DNA of 23,581 nt. It comes from Acidobacteriota bacterium (GTDB lineage: Bacteria > Acidobacteriota > UBA6911 > RPQK01 > JAPXNP01). The notes beneath the pieces were generated by a model that saw nothing but the letters and a program-made list of their open reading frames with translations, was not told the DNA's origin and ran no database searches. Numbering within the stretch: the first letter of the stretch is position 1; each line of letters begins with the position of its first letter. The DNA is taken from assembly GCA_030614585.1 (NCBI GenBank), contig JAUWTT010000005.1, positions 1 to 23,581 on the forward strand. Reading direction: 5' to 3'. Below are positions 1-9,209 of the stretch, piece by piece. A program made the position numbers and the translations under genes.

Positions 1-311
1 CCGCCAAATTCCGGTTCTTCCTCAGCCAAAGCATCCTGTTCCTCGAGTACACCTGAAACGGCCGTCAGCATGATCACCGGAATCGACTTGTACTCCTCGT
101 TCCTACGGAGTTCCCGAAACACCACCCAGCCAGTCTTCTTGGGCATCATGATGTCAAGAACGACGAGGTCGGGACGCGATTCTTCCACTCTCTGAAGGCC
201 CTCCTTTCCATCGCGGGCGCCGATCGGTTCGTAACCGTTCTTGCGAAGAGCAACCGACAGGAATCTAACAGTGTTCTCATCGTCATCAACCACTAGGACT
301 TTCTTAGGCAT
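1..311 (-). CDS. Response regulator receiver (CheY-like), cut by window edge
   Basis: N-terminal part of a phospho-receiver domain; the C-terminus lies beyond the left edge, so an output domain cannot be excluded. The start ATG is at 309-311 and the protein begins MPKKVLVVDDDENTVRFL. The acidic pair and third Asp of the pocket are at residues 9-11. The phosphoacceptor Asp lies in VVLDIMMPKKTGW (about residue 53) and the switch Thr in PVIMLTAV (about residue 81). The start overlaps the stop of the upstream kinase by 8 nt (ATGCCTAA), so the two are almost certainly translationally coupled and the kinase is the natural phosphodonor. The acidic stretch after LTAV (EEQDALAEEEPEFG) is an insertion-like variant of the beta5 region. 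Confidence 0.93.
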   Translation of the reverse strand, partial: MPKKVLVVDDDENTVRFLSVALRKNGYEPIGARDGKEGLQRVEESRPDLVVLDIMMPKKTGWVVFRELRRNEEYKSIPVIMLTAVSGVLEEQDALAEEEPEFG

Positions 312-2214
312 CGAGCTCCTCCTTGCTTTCTCGCGGGCCACTGACAGGAAGCGAAACCCTGAAGATGGTGCCGCGGCTCGGTTCAGACTCGACCTCGATA
401 TTACCGCCGTGAAGGCGGATGATTCTCGAGGTCAGGGTCAGACCCATGCCTGTGCCGAGCTTCTTCTTGGTGCTGAAAAAGGGAGTAAATATGTTCTTCT
501 TGATCTCTTCCGTCATTCCCTGACCATTGTCCTGCACTTCGATTACCAGGTGACCCTCGCGCTCTGAAGAGCATACTCTCAAAATTACTTCGGGTCTCTC
601 GGATCCGCCGTAGTCTTTCTGATCACAGGCGTCCAGAGCATTGGACAGGAGATCCATCACCGCTGAGTGGATCAGACGCCGATCACATATGAGGGACGGC
701 TGCTCCAGGGCAGTCTCGATCCGCAGCTCGATCCCCTTGTTCCGGGCGGTCTCCTTATTGATGTTATAGATCGATTCCATCAGGTCGTCCAAGTCGGTCT
801 CCTCAACTTCCGGCTTCCAATCCTTCGCATAGTGGAGCATCCTTGACGACAACTCGATAATGCTTGAGATGCCCCCCTGAACCATAGCCCATCCCTCTTC
901 GAGGAGGTCCCGGTCTTCATCTTCGATTCCAGTGTTGACCATGTATGAGCCACCTGTCAGAGCATTCAGCATATTCTTCATAGAGTGTTGAATGCCAGTG
1001 ACTGCCTGGCCGATCGCCACGAGCTTCTCGTTCAACAGAAGCTCGCGTTGGAGCCTTTTTTCCCTGGTCACGTCTTTGCTGATACCGAAGGTTCCGATAG
1101 GTGTTCCGTCGGGAGCGCGAAGGCGGGACAGGGTCAGTATCACGTCTCTGATTTCGCCCTGATTCGTTATGAAGTGGGTCTCGAGATTCACAACATGGTC
1201 AGTGTCTCTGAGGCGGGCGATTGCTGCATCTCTCTCGCGAGGATCGGCAAAAAGCATTTCGATCTTCTGTCCGATCACTTCATCTCTTCGATAGCCCAAC
1301 GTATTCTCGGCCCCTTTGTTGACTGTTCGAATCAGGCCGGCCGGGTCTACCGTTATGATGATGTCTGCAGAGTTCTCCACAATCCCTTCAAGGTACTCGT
1401 TGGTATTCAGTAGTTTCGAGAGAGTGGAGGAGAGCCTCGAGGTCATACCGTCGAAGGAGTGGGCGAGTGCCGAGATCTCATCCTTTCGAGTGTCCTCGAA
1501 CCTGAAGCTGAAATCGTTGTCCGCCACTTTCTCCATGCCCTCGATCAAGGTCTTGATTCGCCTTCCCACCAGCCGATCCAGGATCAAACAGGTGGCCCCT
1601 ATGCTCAGCACGACAGCCAGCAGGCCGGTAAGTACGGCACGGTAGTTACGCTGTGTAATCAGGTCGTCTACCTGCTCGAGCGAGAAACTCGCCTGCAATA
1701 CACCTAACACTTGAGTTGACTCCGGGTGCGCGTGGCAATCTGCTGAGCTACAGCCAGGTTCGTTGAGAATCGGAGTGATGACAGAGACCGCTCTGGTGCC
1801 ATCGCCTTGCTCAACAATTTCGTCATAACTTCCGATGTTCAGTCCCTGGGCCGGATCCTCAAGAGAATGGCATACAGAGCAGGGGCGGGATTCCTGTTCT
1901 AATCGTGCGCCTGTCAGAGCTTTGGAACCGACTACGTTCCCAGTGTGGGAAACCAGCCGAATATCTCCGGAGATTGTATCGGACTTGGAGAGGTTATTGA
2001 TCAGTTCTCTAATCCTGGCATTGTTGCGTTCCTGCATCAGGGTGCGGAGGCTTTGCTGGATCGTCTCCAGCTGAAACCTGGATACTGTTCTAGCAGTGGC
2101 GAGTGCATCTCGCTCGTAGATCCGATTGCTGTCGTAGGTCGAGGCGGCTATAACCACAACGATTACAGTGACGACCACCGCGTTTACCTTCCAAACAATC
2201 GAGCTCATCCTCAT
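304..2214 (-). CDS. Membrane sensor histidine kinase with heme-c-like CxxCH sensor, HAMP and PAS
   Basis: Two-component sensor kinase. Residue numbers count from an upstream in-frame start at 2322; the preferred start is residue 37 (ATG at 2214, GAGG nine bases upstream, just before the first membrane segment). Order: TM1 about 45-60; extracytoplasmic sensor 61-228; TM2 229-248; HAMP 249-300; PAS 311-420; HisKA with phosphoacceptor His446 in GIQHSMKN; HATPase with N box NALDA (560-564), DNG (598-600) and GTGMGL (623-628). The sensor carries CSVCH (148-152) and a C-x4-CH motif (191-197), both compatible with covalent c-type heme, which suggests redox, NO or oxygen sensing. Heme attachment is inferred, not shown. 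It overlaps the downstream receiver gene by 8 nt. Confidence 0.93.
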   Translation of the reverse strand: MRMSSIVWKVNAVVVTVIVVVIAASTYDSNRIYERDALATARTVSRFQLETIQQSLRTLMQERNNARIRELINNLSKSDTISGDIRLVSHTGNVVGSKALTGARLEQESRPCSVCHSLEDPAQGLNIGSYDEIVEQGDGTRAVSVITPILNEPGCSSADCHAHPESTQVLGVLQASFSLEQVDDLITQRNYRAVLTGLLAVVLSIGATCLILDRLVGRRIKTLIEGMEKVADNDFSFRFEDTRKDEISALAHSFDGMTSRLSSTLSKLLNTNEYLEGIVENSADIIITVDPAGLIRTVNKGAENTLGYRRDEVIGQKIEMLFADPRERDAAIARLRDTDHVVNLETHFITNQGEIRDVILTLSRLRAPDGTPIGTFGISKDVTREKRLQRELLLNEKLVAIGQAVTGIQHSMKNMLNALTGGSYMVNTGIEDEDRDLLEEGWAMVQGGISSIIELSSRMLHYAKDWKPEVEETDLDDLMESIYNINKETARNKGIELRIETALEQPSLICDRRLIHSAVMDLLSNALDACDQKDYGGSERPEVILRVCSSEREGHLVIEVQDNGQGMTEEIKKNIFTPFFSTKKKLGTGMGLTLTSRIIRLHGGNIEVESEPSRGTIFRVSLPVSGPRESKEELDA

Positions 2215-2370
2215 CAGAACTGGCCTCAAGGCAGAGCGTGCAAGATCCGTTATCCATGCTGACTGCGCCGGACGAGTTTCCTGAGGTGAGCCGAAACGGG
2301 GCAAACCAGCATCTCCTCGCAAGAAACAGGACTGAATTCGCAGCCCATTGACTTCAGGGCACCCCTCCCT

Positions 2371-2559
2371 GGTTCTGGAGCGGCAGCTAAGGCCATCTGC
2401 TCTGACGACCTTTTTTACAGCAACGGTTGAACTTCTTCCTCCTTATACAGGAAGACTCATGGACGCTCTCCCAGTGGGGGAGCCCCGAGCTGAGTCGACA
2501 GCTCCAGTAAGTTTAGGGTAAGACAGAGTCTGCGTGAGGTCAAAGAGAAATTCGTCAGC
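2371..2559 (+). repeat. 190-bp direct repeat, copy 1 (structured non-coding element)
   Basis: Non-coding element repeated in the same orientation at 5773-5962. It starts at GGTTCTGGAGCGGCAGC and ends at GAAATTCGTCAGC. The best preserved part (2454-2499) folds as an outer stem GACTCA/TGAGTC around an inner hairpin GCTCTCCC-AGT-GGGGGAGC. The large secreted-protein gene starts 186 nt downstream. It could be a leader RNA, an sRNA gene or a small mobile element. It matches no riboswitch class I recognise. It occupies much of the gene-free stretch 2215-2744. Confidence 0.85.
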
Positions 2560-2621
2560 TTGAAGCTGAAACAGGGATGAAGAACAAGCTACTCCAGGGG
2601 GGATTCTGAAGCGTTATGAAG

Positions 2622-2663
2622 TTCTGCATTGCCAATTGAGTCAACGGGAGGTTAAATGCAGAA
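2622..2663. promoter_or_regulatory. 9-bp inverted repeat upstream of the secreted-protein gene
   Basis: Perfect arms TTCTGCATT (2622-2630) and AATGCAGAA (2655-2663), 24 nt apart, 82 nt before the start codon. It could be an operator or a 5'-UTR stem. No T-tract follows, so a terminator is unlikely. Confidence 0.35.
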
Positions 2664-2744
2664 TGCAAGTGCTTGAAAGGTGGAGTGGTTAGAAATGCCT
2701 GAGCTACATAGAATCAAAATCCAAACGCAGTGAGGAGGTCCGTA

Positions 2745-5729
2745 ATGAGAATTGTATGTCTGATTGTCTTCCTTTGGATGACCTCGCTGTTTGGAGGCGA
2801 AGCCCCCGAGAAGACTGCCCCTGCCGTCAATGAGATCGAGCCTTGGCAACAGGTGGGCCAGCAACCCTATGAACTCACCTGGACACAGCGGGAAGAGCAT
2901 CCCGAAACGCTCGTGGACTTCGAGGATCTGAGTGGGTGGCAGTTGGAGCTTTTCGAAGGTGCAGACGGCGAGCTCCGCCGGAGCCGGGAACAGCAGATAT
3001 GGGGTCAATACGTGGCCAAGTTTCTCTATTCCGGCACGGGTGAAAACAGTCGGCTCGTGGGGCGCCCTCCCAAGCCAATTCCCATTTCGAAGCGATTCGA
3101 TTCGATCGAACTATGGGGCTACGGTAACCGGTGGTCCTGGGTCCACGACCCTACAACCCCCCCGGCTGATGTGTCTATCCTGATTCGAGATTCTCGTGGG
3201 AAAGAGTTCAGGATCCAGCTTACGGACATCCGGTGGAAACAATGGTGGCTGATCCATCGGCAAGTCCCCAAAGAAATCCTTAACCAGATTGTCTGGCCCG
3301 CAAGTTTCTCGGGAATCGAGATTTCGAAAGGCAGCAACTCCGGCCCAAGGTATTTCTTTTGTGATTCACTCGTATTCTATGAAGAAGAATTGAAGCCTCT
3401 TGAATTCAAGGCGCAACCGAAGCGCAACCTGAAGCCTTACCGTGGTCAGATCGTGGGACTGAATACCGGCCCCGGAGCGCTTCCCTTTCCCACACGGGAG
3501 GAAACCATCTTGCCGACTAATTTCGAGAGGAATTACGAGGTACACGTCCAAGCAATCGGTCAAAATGAGTTTGAACTAGCCTATGACGGCAGAGACGCCA
3601 AAGTACTCTGGAGGTACATCCCGCGTACCGGGACTCTTACCGATTTTACGGTAAGCGTGAATGGGGGAACGACCTTCCGGCCAATGGATGGCGGAGGAAT
3701 TCGTTTCAACGACACTCCACAGGATAGGGTATCGGAGGGTGAACTGCTGTCGGCGAGGCTGAACGGTGATGTGGTGGAAGTAAAGTTTCGCCATGGTTCG
3801 AGACTCGTTGATTACAGCGTCCGGCTGTGGCAAAAGTCTCTCGTACTGGACGTCTGGTGCGATGGTGGGGATGCCACAGAGCTTAACTTCGGTCGAGTCA
3901 CGGGAGTCAGTAATCCACGACTCATCACAGTGCCATACCTCACCTACCGCGAAACCAATCCACGCGTCCTCATGTCCGGTCCTCAGGACAGGCCCATTTT
4001 CACGTCAATCTGGTTTGACTGGTATCGAACGAACGCTTCGCAGGCCTTCGCTGCCAAAGAACCCAGGATCGATGAAAACACCGCGCAAATCAATGGAGGA
4101 ATGCGGTATATCCCGAAGACGGACGGGAGTCGGAATAACCTGTACGAAAGGATTTTTGTAACCACTTCACCCACCTACGAGGAGACACTGCCGACCACAG
4201 CTAACCCACCTTCACTGCGGCAAGAGGAAGGCAAACAGGTGCTCTGGACCGTCAGTTTCCCGAGAAGTTCCTTTCGCGAGGACCATGAACGCTCCCGGAG
4301 AATTCGATCTTATGGGATTGACAAGATCATGCAGCACAGTCATGAGATCACCTGGCGTGATGAAGGTGACAGCAACACGATGAAGCTCAGGGCATCCCCG
4401 CAGAAAGGTGGTGACGCAGCTCTCCAACGGTATATCAAGGCCCAGAACGGTCTGGGGTGGTTACAGGGCGTCTACAGTAACTACACCGACTTCTGCACGG
4501 TTAACACGAATTGGAGCCCGGATTGGGTGACTCGTCGCCCTGACGGAGAGTGGCGGCGAGCGTGGCCCCGCAACTACATGCTCAAACCCGCCAAAGCAGT
4601 CGAGTTCGACGAGTACTACGCCAAGCGGATCAAGGAGAAGTTTGGTGTGAAGATGTCCTATACCGATGTCCACACAACCGCGCAGCCCTGGCGGTGTGAT
4701 TTCGATGCTCGGGTACCGGGAGCAGGTACCATGACATCACTTTTTTACGCTTACGGACAGCTCTTGCTCAACGACCAGAAGGTGTACGGGCCGACACAGT
4801 CGGAAGCAACTTTTCAGTGGCTCTATGCCGGATTGCAATCGGGCGGCTACGGCTGGGTATATACGGACGTCAACCTGCTCACGCATCCTCTTGACGTGTC
4901 ATTAATGCTGATGAAAATCCACCCACTCGAGGCCGACTACGGAATGGGATACACCTTCTACTACTTGAGCCGTCTGGATGAAGAATGGAAAGAATCGCCG
5001 CAAAGGCGGGACTATGTTGACCTGTTCCTATCGACCACGATCGGTTATGGCAACTTGGGCTGGCTGGTGACTGATTGGAGCTTGGATGATCCGTTTGGGG
5101 TAGAGGCAATGGCTCGCTCTTACTACATGATGCAACAACTCCAACAGCAATATGCCTTCATCCAACCCCAGCGGATTGAGTATGCAAGCCCTGACGGTCG
5201 GATGTTGACACCCTCCGAGGCACACTCTTCAGGAGTGATTGCGGATTCGCGGTTGCATGTGAAATACGAGAACGGCACGCATGTCTACGTGAACCGAGCT
5301 AGCAAAGGTACCTGGACCGTGAAAGATGATCGGGGAGAGCCTGTCGAACTGCCGGTTTCAGGCTGGCTGGTTTTTAATTCCCAGAACGGATTCTACGAGC
5401 TTTCTGCGAACGTCGCCGGACGGCGAATCGACTGGGCAAATACGCCTGACTACGAGTTCTTGGACGGACGCGGGCAATGGACTCAGCATGGCTCGCTGGG
5501 GACAACTGGAAGTGTGACCCGGCGCGAACGAGCCACGGGCGTTACCGAGTTGATCGATATTTACGGCAACGACCGAATTGCATTTCAGGCCTCGGGCCCC
5601 GGCCAGATGATGGCCTACGATTGGGAGGGCAACAGTCTGGGAGAGGTGGAGACGAAATCATTTTCCGACGGCTGGTATGAGTTCCAGCCAATCAGCGGCG
5701 GAAGAATGTATCTTTTTGCTGAGAGGTAA
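2745..5729 (+). CDS. Large secreted glycoside-hydrolase-like protein (hypothetical)
   Basis: 994 residues from ATG 2745, chosen over the in-frame GTG at 2730 because GAGGAGG (2732-2738) sits 6 nt before it. A signal peptide (MRIVCLIVFLWMTSLFGG) points to export. Residues about 45-220 look like a beta-sandwich or carbohydrate-binding module (VDFEDLSGW...SIELWGYGN), followed by a second beta-rich region to about 520. A region of about 540-840, rich in Trp, Tyr and Asp, resembles a TIM-barrel glycosidase, with Asp641 in SYTDVHTTAQPW as a candidate catalytic residue and a TDVNLLTHPLDVS segment after it. The C-terminus is a beta domain. The family is not certain: GH101/DUF5696-like enzymes are the nearest in style. 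It is a lone gene flanked by the two 190-bp repeat copies. Confidence 0.7.
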   Translation: MRIVCLIVFLWMTSLFGGEAPEKTAPAVNEIEPWQQVGQQPYELTWTQREEHPETLVDFEDLSGWQLELFEGADGELRRSREQQIWGQYVAKFLYSGTGENSRLVGRPPKPIPISKRFDSIELWGYGNRWSWVHDPTTPPADVSILIRDSRGKEFRIQLTDIRWKQWWLIHRQVPKEILNQIVWPASFSGIEISKGSNSGPRYFFCDSLVFYEEELKPLEFKAQPKRNLKPYRGQIVGLNTGPGALPFPTREETILPTNFERNYEVHVQAIGQNEFELAYDGRDAKVLWRYIPRTGTLTDFTVSVNGGTTFRPMDGGGIRFNDTPQDRVSEGELLSARLNGDVVEVKFRHGSRLVDYSVRLWQKSLVLDVWCDGGDATELNFGRVTGVSNPRLITVPYLTYRETNPRVLMSGPQDRPIFTSIWFDWYRTNASQAFAAKEPRIDENTAQINGGMRYIPKTDGSRNNLYERIFVTTSPTYEETLPTTANPPSLRQEEGKQVLWTVSFPRSSFREDHERSRRIRSYGIDKIMQHSHEITWRDEGDSNTMKLRASPQKGGDAALQRYIKAQNGLGWLQGVYSNYTDFCTVNTNWSPDWVTRRPDGEWRRAWPRNYMLKPAKAVEFDEYYAKRIKEKFGVKMSYTDVHTTAQPWRCDFDARVPGAGTMTSLFYAYGQLLLNDQKVYGPTQSEATFQWLYAGLQSGGYGWVYTDVNLLTHPLDVSLMLMKIHPLEADYGMGYTFYYLSRLDEEWKESPQRRDYVDLFLSTTIGYGNLGWLVTDWSLDDPFGVEAMARSYYMMQQLQQQYAFIQPQRIEYASPDGRMLTPSEAHSSGVIADSRLHVKYENGTHVYVNRASKGTWTVKDDRGEPVELPVSGWLVFNSQNGFYELSANVAGRRIDWANTPDYEFLDGRGQWTQHGSLGTTGSVTRRERATGVTELIDIYGNDRIAFQASGPGQMMAYDWEGNSLGEVETKSFSDGWYEFQPISGGRMYLFAER

Positions 5730-5772
5730 GCGGAGGCCACGGAATAATCATAGACCGTCAGAAGCGTGATCA

Positions 5773-5962
5773 GGTTCTGAAGCGGCAGCTAAGGCCATCT
5801 GTTCTGACGACCTTTTTTCACAGCAACGGTTGAAGTTCCCCCGCCTCAAACAGGAAGACTCATGGACTCTCTTCCAGTGGGGGAGCCCCGAGTTGAGTCG
5901 ACAGCTCCAGTAAGTTTAGGGTATTGCAGAGTGAGGGCGAGGTCAAAGAGAAACTGGTCAGC
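5773..5962 (+). repeat. 190-bp direct repeat, copy 2 (structured non-coding element)
   Basis: Second copy of the element at 2371-2559, starting 44 nt after the secreted-protein stop and ending about 100 nt before the next kinase. The outer stem GACTCA/TGAGTC is identical. The inner hairpin is CTCTTCC-AGT-GGGGGAG, where a C-to-T change leaves a G-U pair, so the fold is kept while the sequence drifts. The segment from 5894 to 5923 is almost identical to copy 1. With short unique flanks it makes up the gene-free stretch 5730-6063. Confidence 0.85.
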
Positions 5963-6063
5963 ACGGACCTCGCCCTCCGGGGCTTGCAATCCGAAGACTC
6001 AGGTGGGATGCTGTTTTCATCGCTTTCACTAAGACTTGGCAAGCCTAGACAGAGGGGAGTAAG

Positions 6064-8472
6064 GTGCAACGCCAAGATGGAAAAGAGAAACAAGGCGCTC
6101 GGCGGTCTCACCAAGAGCAAGTTGGCGGGACATCCTGGTTTTCCACGTCTGAACTCAAGACGGAAGTGTCGCTAAGTGACAGACCCGCTCTTAACATGGA
6201 AACCAGGGTCTTATCGCTGATCGCCATTCTTACAGCAGTTACCATCACGACTGTTGGACTTGCGGCCTATATTCTGTACAACACCTCGGTTACCGAGGAA
6301 CGGGAACGGTTGACGGAAGCGGCTCAGAGCCAGGCGCGCCTCATTGAGGCGATTGCCCGTTTCGATGCAGAGTACAGCAAGGATTATCCCGACGGTCCGA
6401 GAGCGGCTACGCTCAGTCAGCTGATCGATGCCCACAGCCAATACAAGGGGTTTGGAGAAACAGGCGAGTTCACGATGGCTCGGCGCGAAGGCGACTCGAT
6501 TGTGTTCCTCCTCAGTCACCGCCACTTTGACCTTGAGCACCCAAAACCAGTTCCTTTGAATTCTGAGTTAGCAGAACCGATGCGAAGGGCTCTTTCGGGA
6601 GAATCCGGTACTGTTATCGGACTCGACTACCGCGGAGAGTTGGTCCTTGCAGCTCATGAACCAGTGAAAGAACTTGACCTGGGAATCGTGGCTAAGATCG
6701 ACCTCGCAGAAATTCGAGGGCCGTTCATTCGGGCTGGCCTCATTAGCGGAGGCTTTGCACTCCTGGCTGTTGTCCTTGGCGCCTGGCTGTTCACGATGAT
6801 TACCAGCCCGATGATCCAGCGCCTCCAGGCGAGTGAGGAGAGATGGCGCTCTCTTGTAGAGTGGGCCCCCAGCTTCATAACGATCGTCGACCGTGATTTC
6901 AACTTGCAGTTTATTAATCGCGTTCCTTCCGGGGTTTTCCAGGAGGAAGTTCTGGGAGCGAGTGCTTTTGACTATGTGGTTCCTGAGTGCCGAGACGCGG
7001 CCCGGAAAACTATCGAGCGAGTGTTTGAGACTGGAGAGGGTGGAATGTACATTGCGGGGTCACCTGATCCCATTCGAAAGGTTTCATGGTACGAGAACCA
7101 TGTGGGGCCACTTAAGTTGGGGGGGCGAGTGATCGCTGCGACCATCATTTCGACCGACATTAATGAGCGGAAGCAGGCGCAAGAGGCTCTTGAGTGGGAT
7201 GCTAGAGTTAATGCCGCCGTGGCTGAACTTGCTAATGCGCTCGTCGGTCCTGCTATGTCGATTAACGAGATCGCTAAAACGGTACTCAATCAGGCTAGGC
7301 GGGTTACTGGAAGCGAAAATGGGTTTGTTTCTTCGATCGATCCTGTAACCGGGGACAACGTGATCCATACCTTCTCTCACATGATGGAGCTCTGTTCTGT
7401 CAAAGAGGAGGAAAAGAAGACGGTCTTCCCGATTGGTGAGGACGGCAGTTACCCGGCGCTTTGGGGGCATGCCCTGAATACGAGAGAGGCCTTCTATGTG
7501 GACACACCGCGTTCACACAGCTCGGCGGCTGGAATTCCGGAAGGGCATATTCCTCTGAACGACTTCCTAACGGTGCCGGTGATGATTGGCAGCGAGTTGT
7601 TGGGCCAAATTGCGCTAGCGAATTCGGCGTCCCCTTACACGGATCAGGAGTTAGATGCCATTCAACGGATTGGCAATTTTTATGCCTTAGCCTTGCAGCG
7701 TCACTGGGCCAAGGAGGAGCTGATTAAACACCAGCAGGAACTCGAGGACCTGGTTGGAGAACGGACCCGGCATCTCGAGGGCGAGATAGAGGAGAGGAGG
7801 GTAGCAGAGCGGGCGCTACAAGACTTGAGTGGCCGCCTGATCGGAGCGCATGAAGAGGAACGCGGCCGCATTGCCAGGGAGTTGCATGATGACTTGAACC
7901 AGCGAATAGCTCTCCTTTCCGTACAGTTGGAGCAACTGGCGCAGGAACCCCCTGAGTCGTCCGCGCAGCTGCGTCGCAGCATGCGAGAGCTGTGGCAGCA
8001 GACTAAGAATTTGTCGTCTGAGATCCACAATCTGTCTCATCGACTCCGGCCCTCACAGCTCGAGCACGTGGGTCTGGTAGTGGCGGTCAGGAGACTCTGC
8101 AAGGACTTGTCTAGACAACAGGGCATTCAGGTCGAGTTCGACCACCGTCAGATTCCGAGATCGATTGCCGAAGATGTAGCGCTCTGTCTGTATCGAATCG
8201 TCCAAGAGGCATTGCACAATGTTGTCAAGCACACTGAATCAGAATCAGCACAGGTTGAACTTCACGGTGATTCGGGTGCCATTACGCTGCGAATCGCAGA
8301 TTCGGGTGGGGGCTTCGATCCTGAAGCGGTGGAAGGCAAAGGTGGACTTGGCCTTGCGAACATAAGGGAACGGGTCCGCCTGGTAGGCGGAGAGATTTCA
8401 ATTCGATCTGAGCCGGCAAAGGGTACCCAGCTTGAGATTAGCATACCTATTGTGCCAAAGAGACAAGCTTGA
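6064..8472 (+). CDS. Membrane sensor histidine kinase, NarL type (sensor-PAS-GAF-HisKA_3)
   Basis: 802 residues from GTG 6064, which has GAGGGGAG just upstream. An alternative is ATG 6196 (residue 45), immediately before the first membrane segment but with no clear ribosome site; the first 44 residues look unconserved, so the start is uncertain. Order: TM1 about 48-70; Cache-like extracytoplasmic domain 75-220; TM2 about 226-247; PAS 258-375; GAF 380-550; coiled coil 550-590; HisKA_3 with phosphoacceptor His608 in ARELHDDLNQR; HATPase with N-box-like ALHNVVKH (about 722) and GKGGLGLANIRERV. Kinases of this class partner NarL/LuxR regulators, and one follows 57 nt downstream. Confidence 0.94.
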   Translation: MQRQDGKEKQGARRSHQEQVGGTSWFSTSELKTEVSLSDRPALNMETRVLSLIAILTAVTITTVGLAAYILYNTSVTEERERLTEAAQSQARLIEAIARFDAEYSKDYPDGPRAATLSQLIDAHSQYKGFGETGEFTMARREGDSIVFLLSHRHFDLEHPKPVPLNSELAEPMRRALSGESGTVIGLDYRGELVLAAHEPVKELDLGIVAKIDLAEIRGPFIRAGLISGGFALLAVVLGAWLFTMITSPMIQRLQASEERWRSLVEWAPSFITIVDRDFNLQFINRVPSGVFQEEVLGASAFDYVVPECRDAARKTIERVFETGEGGMYIAGSPDPIRKVSWYENHVGPLKLGGRVIAATIISTDINERKQAQEALEWDARVNAAVAELANALVGPAMSINEIAKTVLNQARRVTGSENGFVSSIDPVTGDNVIHTFSHMMELCSVKEEEKKTVFPIGEDGSYPALWGHALNTREAFYVDTPRSHSSAAGIPEGHIPLNDFLTVPVMIGSELLGQIALANSASPYTDQELDAIQRIGNFYALALQRHWAKEELIKHQQELEDLVGERTRHLEGEIEERRVAERALQDLSGRLIGAHEEERGRIARELHDDLNQRIALLSVQLEQLAQEPPESSAQLRRSMRELWQQTKNLSSEIHNLSHRLRPSQLEHVGLVVAVRRLCKDLSRQQGIQVEFDHRQIPRSIAEDVALCLYRIVQEALHNVVKHTESESAQVELHGDSGAITLRIADSGGGFDPEAVEGKGGLGLANIRERVRLVGGEISIRSEPAKGTQLEISIPIVPKRQA

Positions 8473-8529
8473 AGGATTTGTTCGCCCAATCAGCCGAGCT
8501 ATGGCGAATGGGAACTGGAGGGGAAACAG

Positions 8530-9165
8530 GTGATGAAGAAGCCACGCGTACTGCTCGCCGATGATCACACTCTGTTATTGGAAGCATTTGTGAAGCTGCT
8601 TGAACCGAAATGCGAGGTTGTTGGAACGGTCGCGGACGGACGCGCATTGTTGGAGGCAGCCACTAGCCTCAAACCTGACGTTGTAGTAGTGGATATTGCC
8701 ATGCCCTTGTTGAACGGTTTGGAAGCCGGCCGACAACTCAAGAAAAGCATGCCCCAGGTCAAACTGATCTTTCTGACCATGAACGAAGACCCTGACCTTG
8801 TTGCAGAGGCCTTTCGGGCCGGAGCGTCTGGATATCTTCTCAAGTCATCTGCTGCCTCAGAGCTGTTTCAGGCGATTCAAGAAGTGTGTGCGGGAAAGGC
8901 CTACGTCACTCCTCTTATGACTAAGGGGATGGTTGATTCTTTTATGAGAGATCCGGAAGGCCGAAGCTCTTCCAAAGGATTGACGCCCAGGCAACGAGAG
9001 GTTCTGCAACTGTTGGCCGAAGGACACTCGATGAAGGAAGTAGCTGCTATCTTGAACGTGAGCCCTAGAACGGTTGGTTTTCACAAGTATCGGATGATGG
9101 ATCAACTTCGGCTCAAGACCACTGCCGAACTAATTCAGTACGCCGTTAGACATGGTGTCGTCTGA
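8530..9165 (+). CDS. NarL/FixJ-family response regulator with LuxR HTH
   Basis: 211 residues: receiver 5-122 and LuxR-type helix-turn-helix 150-211. Pocket residues: Asp11 and Asp12 (LLADDHTLL), phosphoacceptor Asp55 (VVVDIAMP), Thr83 (FLTMNED) and Lys105 (LLKSS). The HTH reads LTPRQREVLQLLAEG followed by the recognition helix NVSPRTVGFHKYRMM. GTG 8530 and ATG 8533 are both possible starts; GGAGGGG at 8517-8523 suits either. It follows its cognate kinase by 57 nt on the same strand, so the pair should be co-transcribed. Phosphorylation would control DNA binding; target promoters are unknown. Confidence 0.95.
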   Translation: MMKKPRVLLADDHTLLLEAFVKLLEPKCEVVGTVADGRALLEAATSLKPDVVVVDIAMPLLNGLEAGRQLKKSMPQVKLIFLTMNEDPDLVAEAFRAGASGYLLKSSAASELFQAIQEVCAGKAYVTPLMTKGMVDSFMRDPEGRSSSKGLTPRQREVLQLLAEGHSMKEVAAILNVSPRTVGFHKYRMMDQLRLKTTAELIQYAVRHGVV

Positions 9166-9209
9166 GGACCGAGACTTAGAAAACTGGCAGGTCTTGACGA
9201 CGCTCGGGT

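Noticed and set aside
2371..2559. Known riboswitch (c-di-GMP, cobalamin, guanidine) in the repeated element
   Set aside because: I compared the conserved core words from memory and found no match; no named class is claimed.
2371..5962. Insertion sequence or transposon ends
   Set aside because: The two copies are direct repeats with no transposase between them and no target-site duplication noticed; a small non-autonomous element is still possible.
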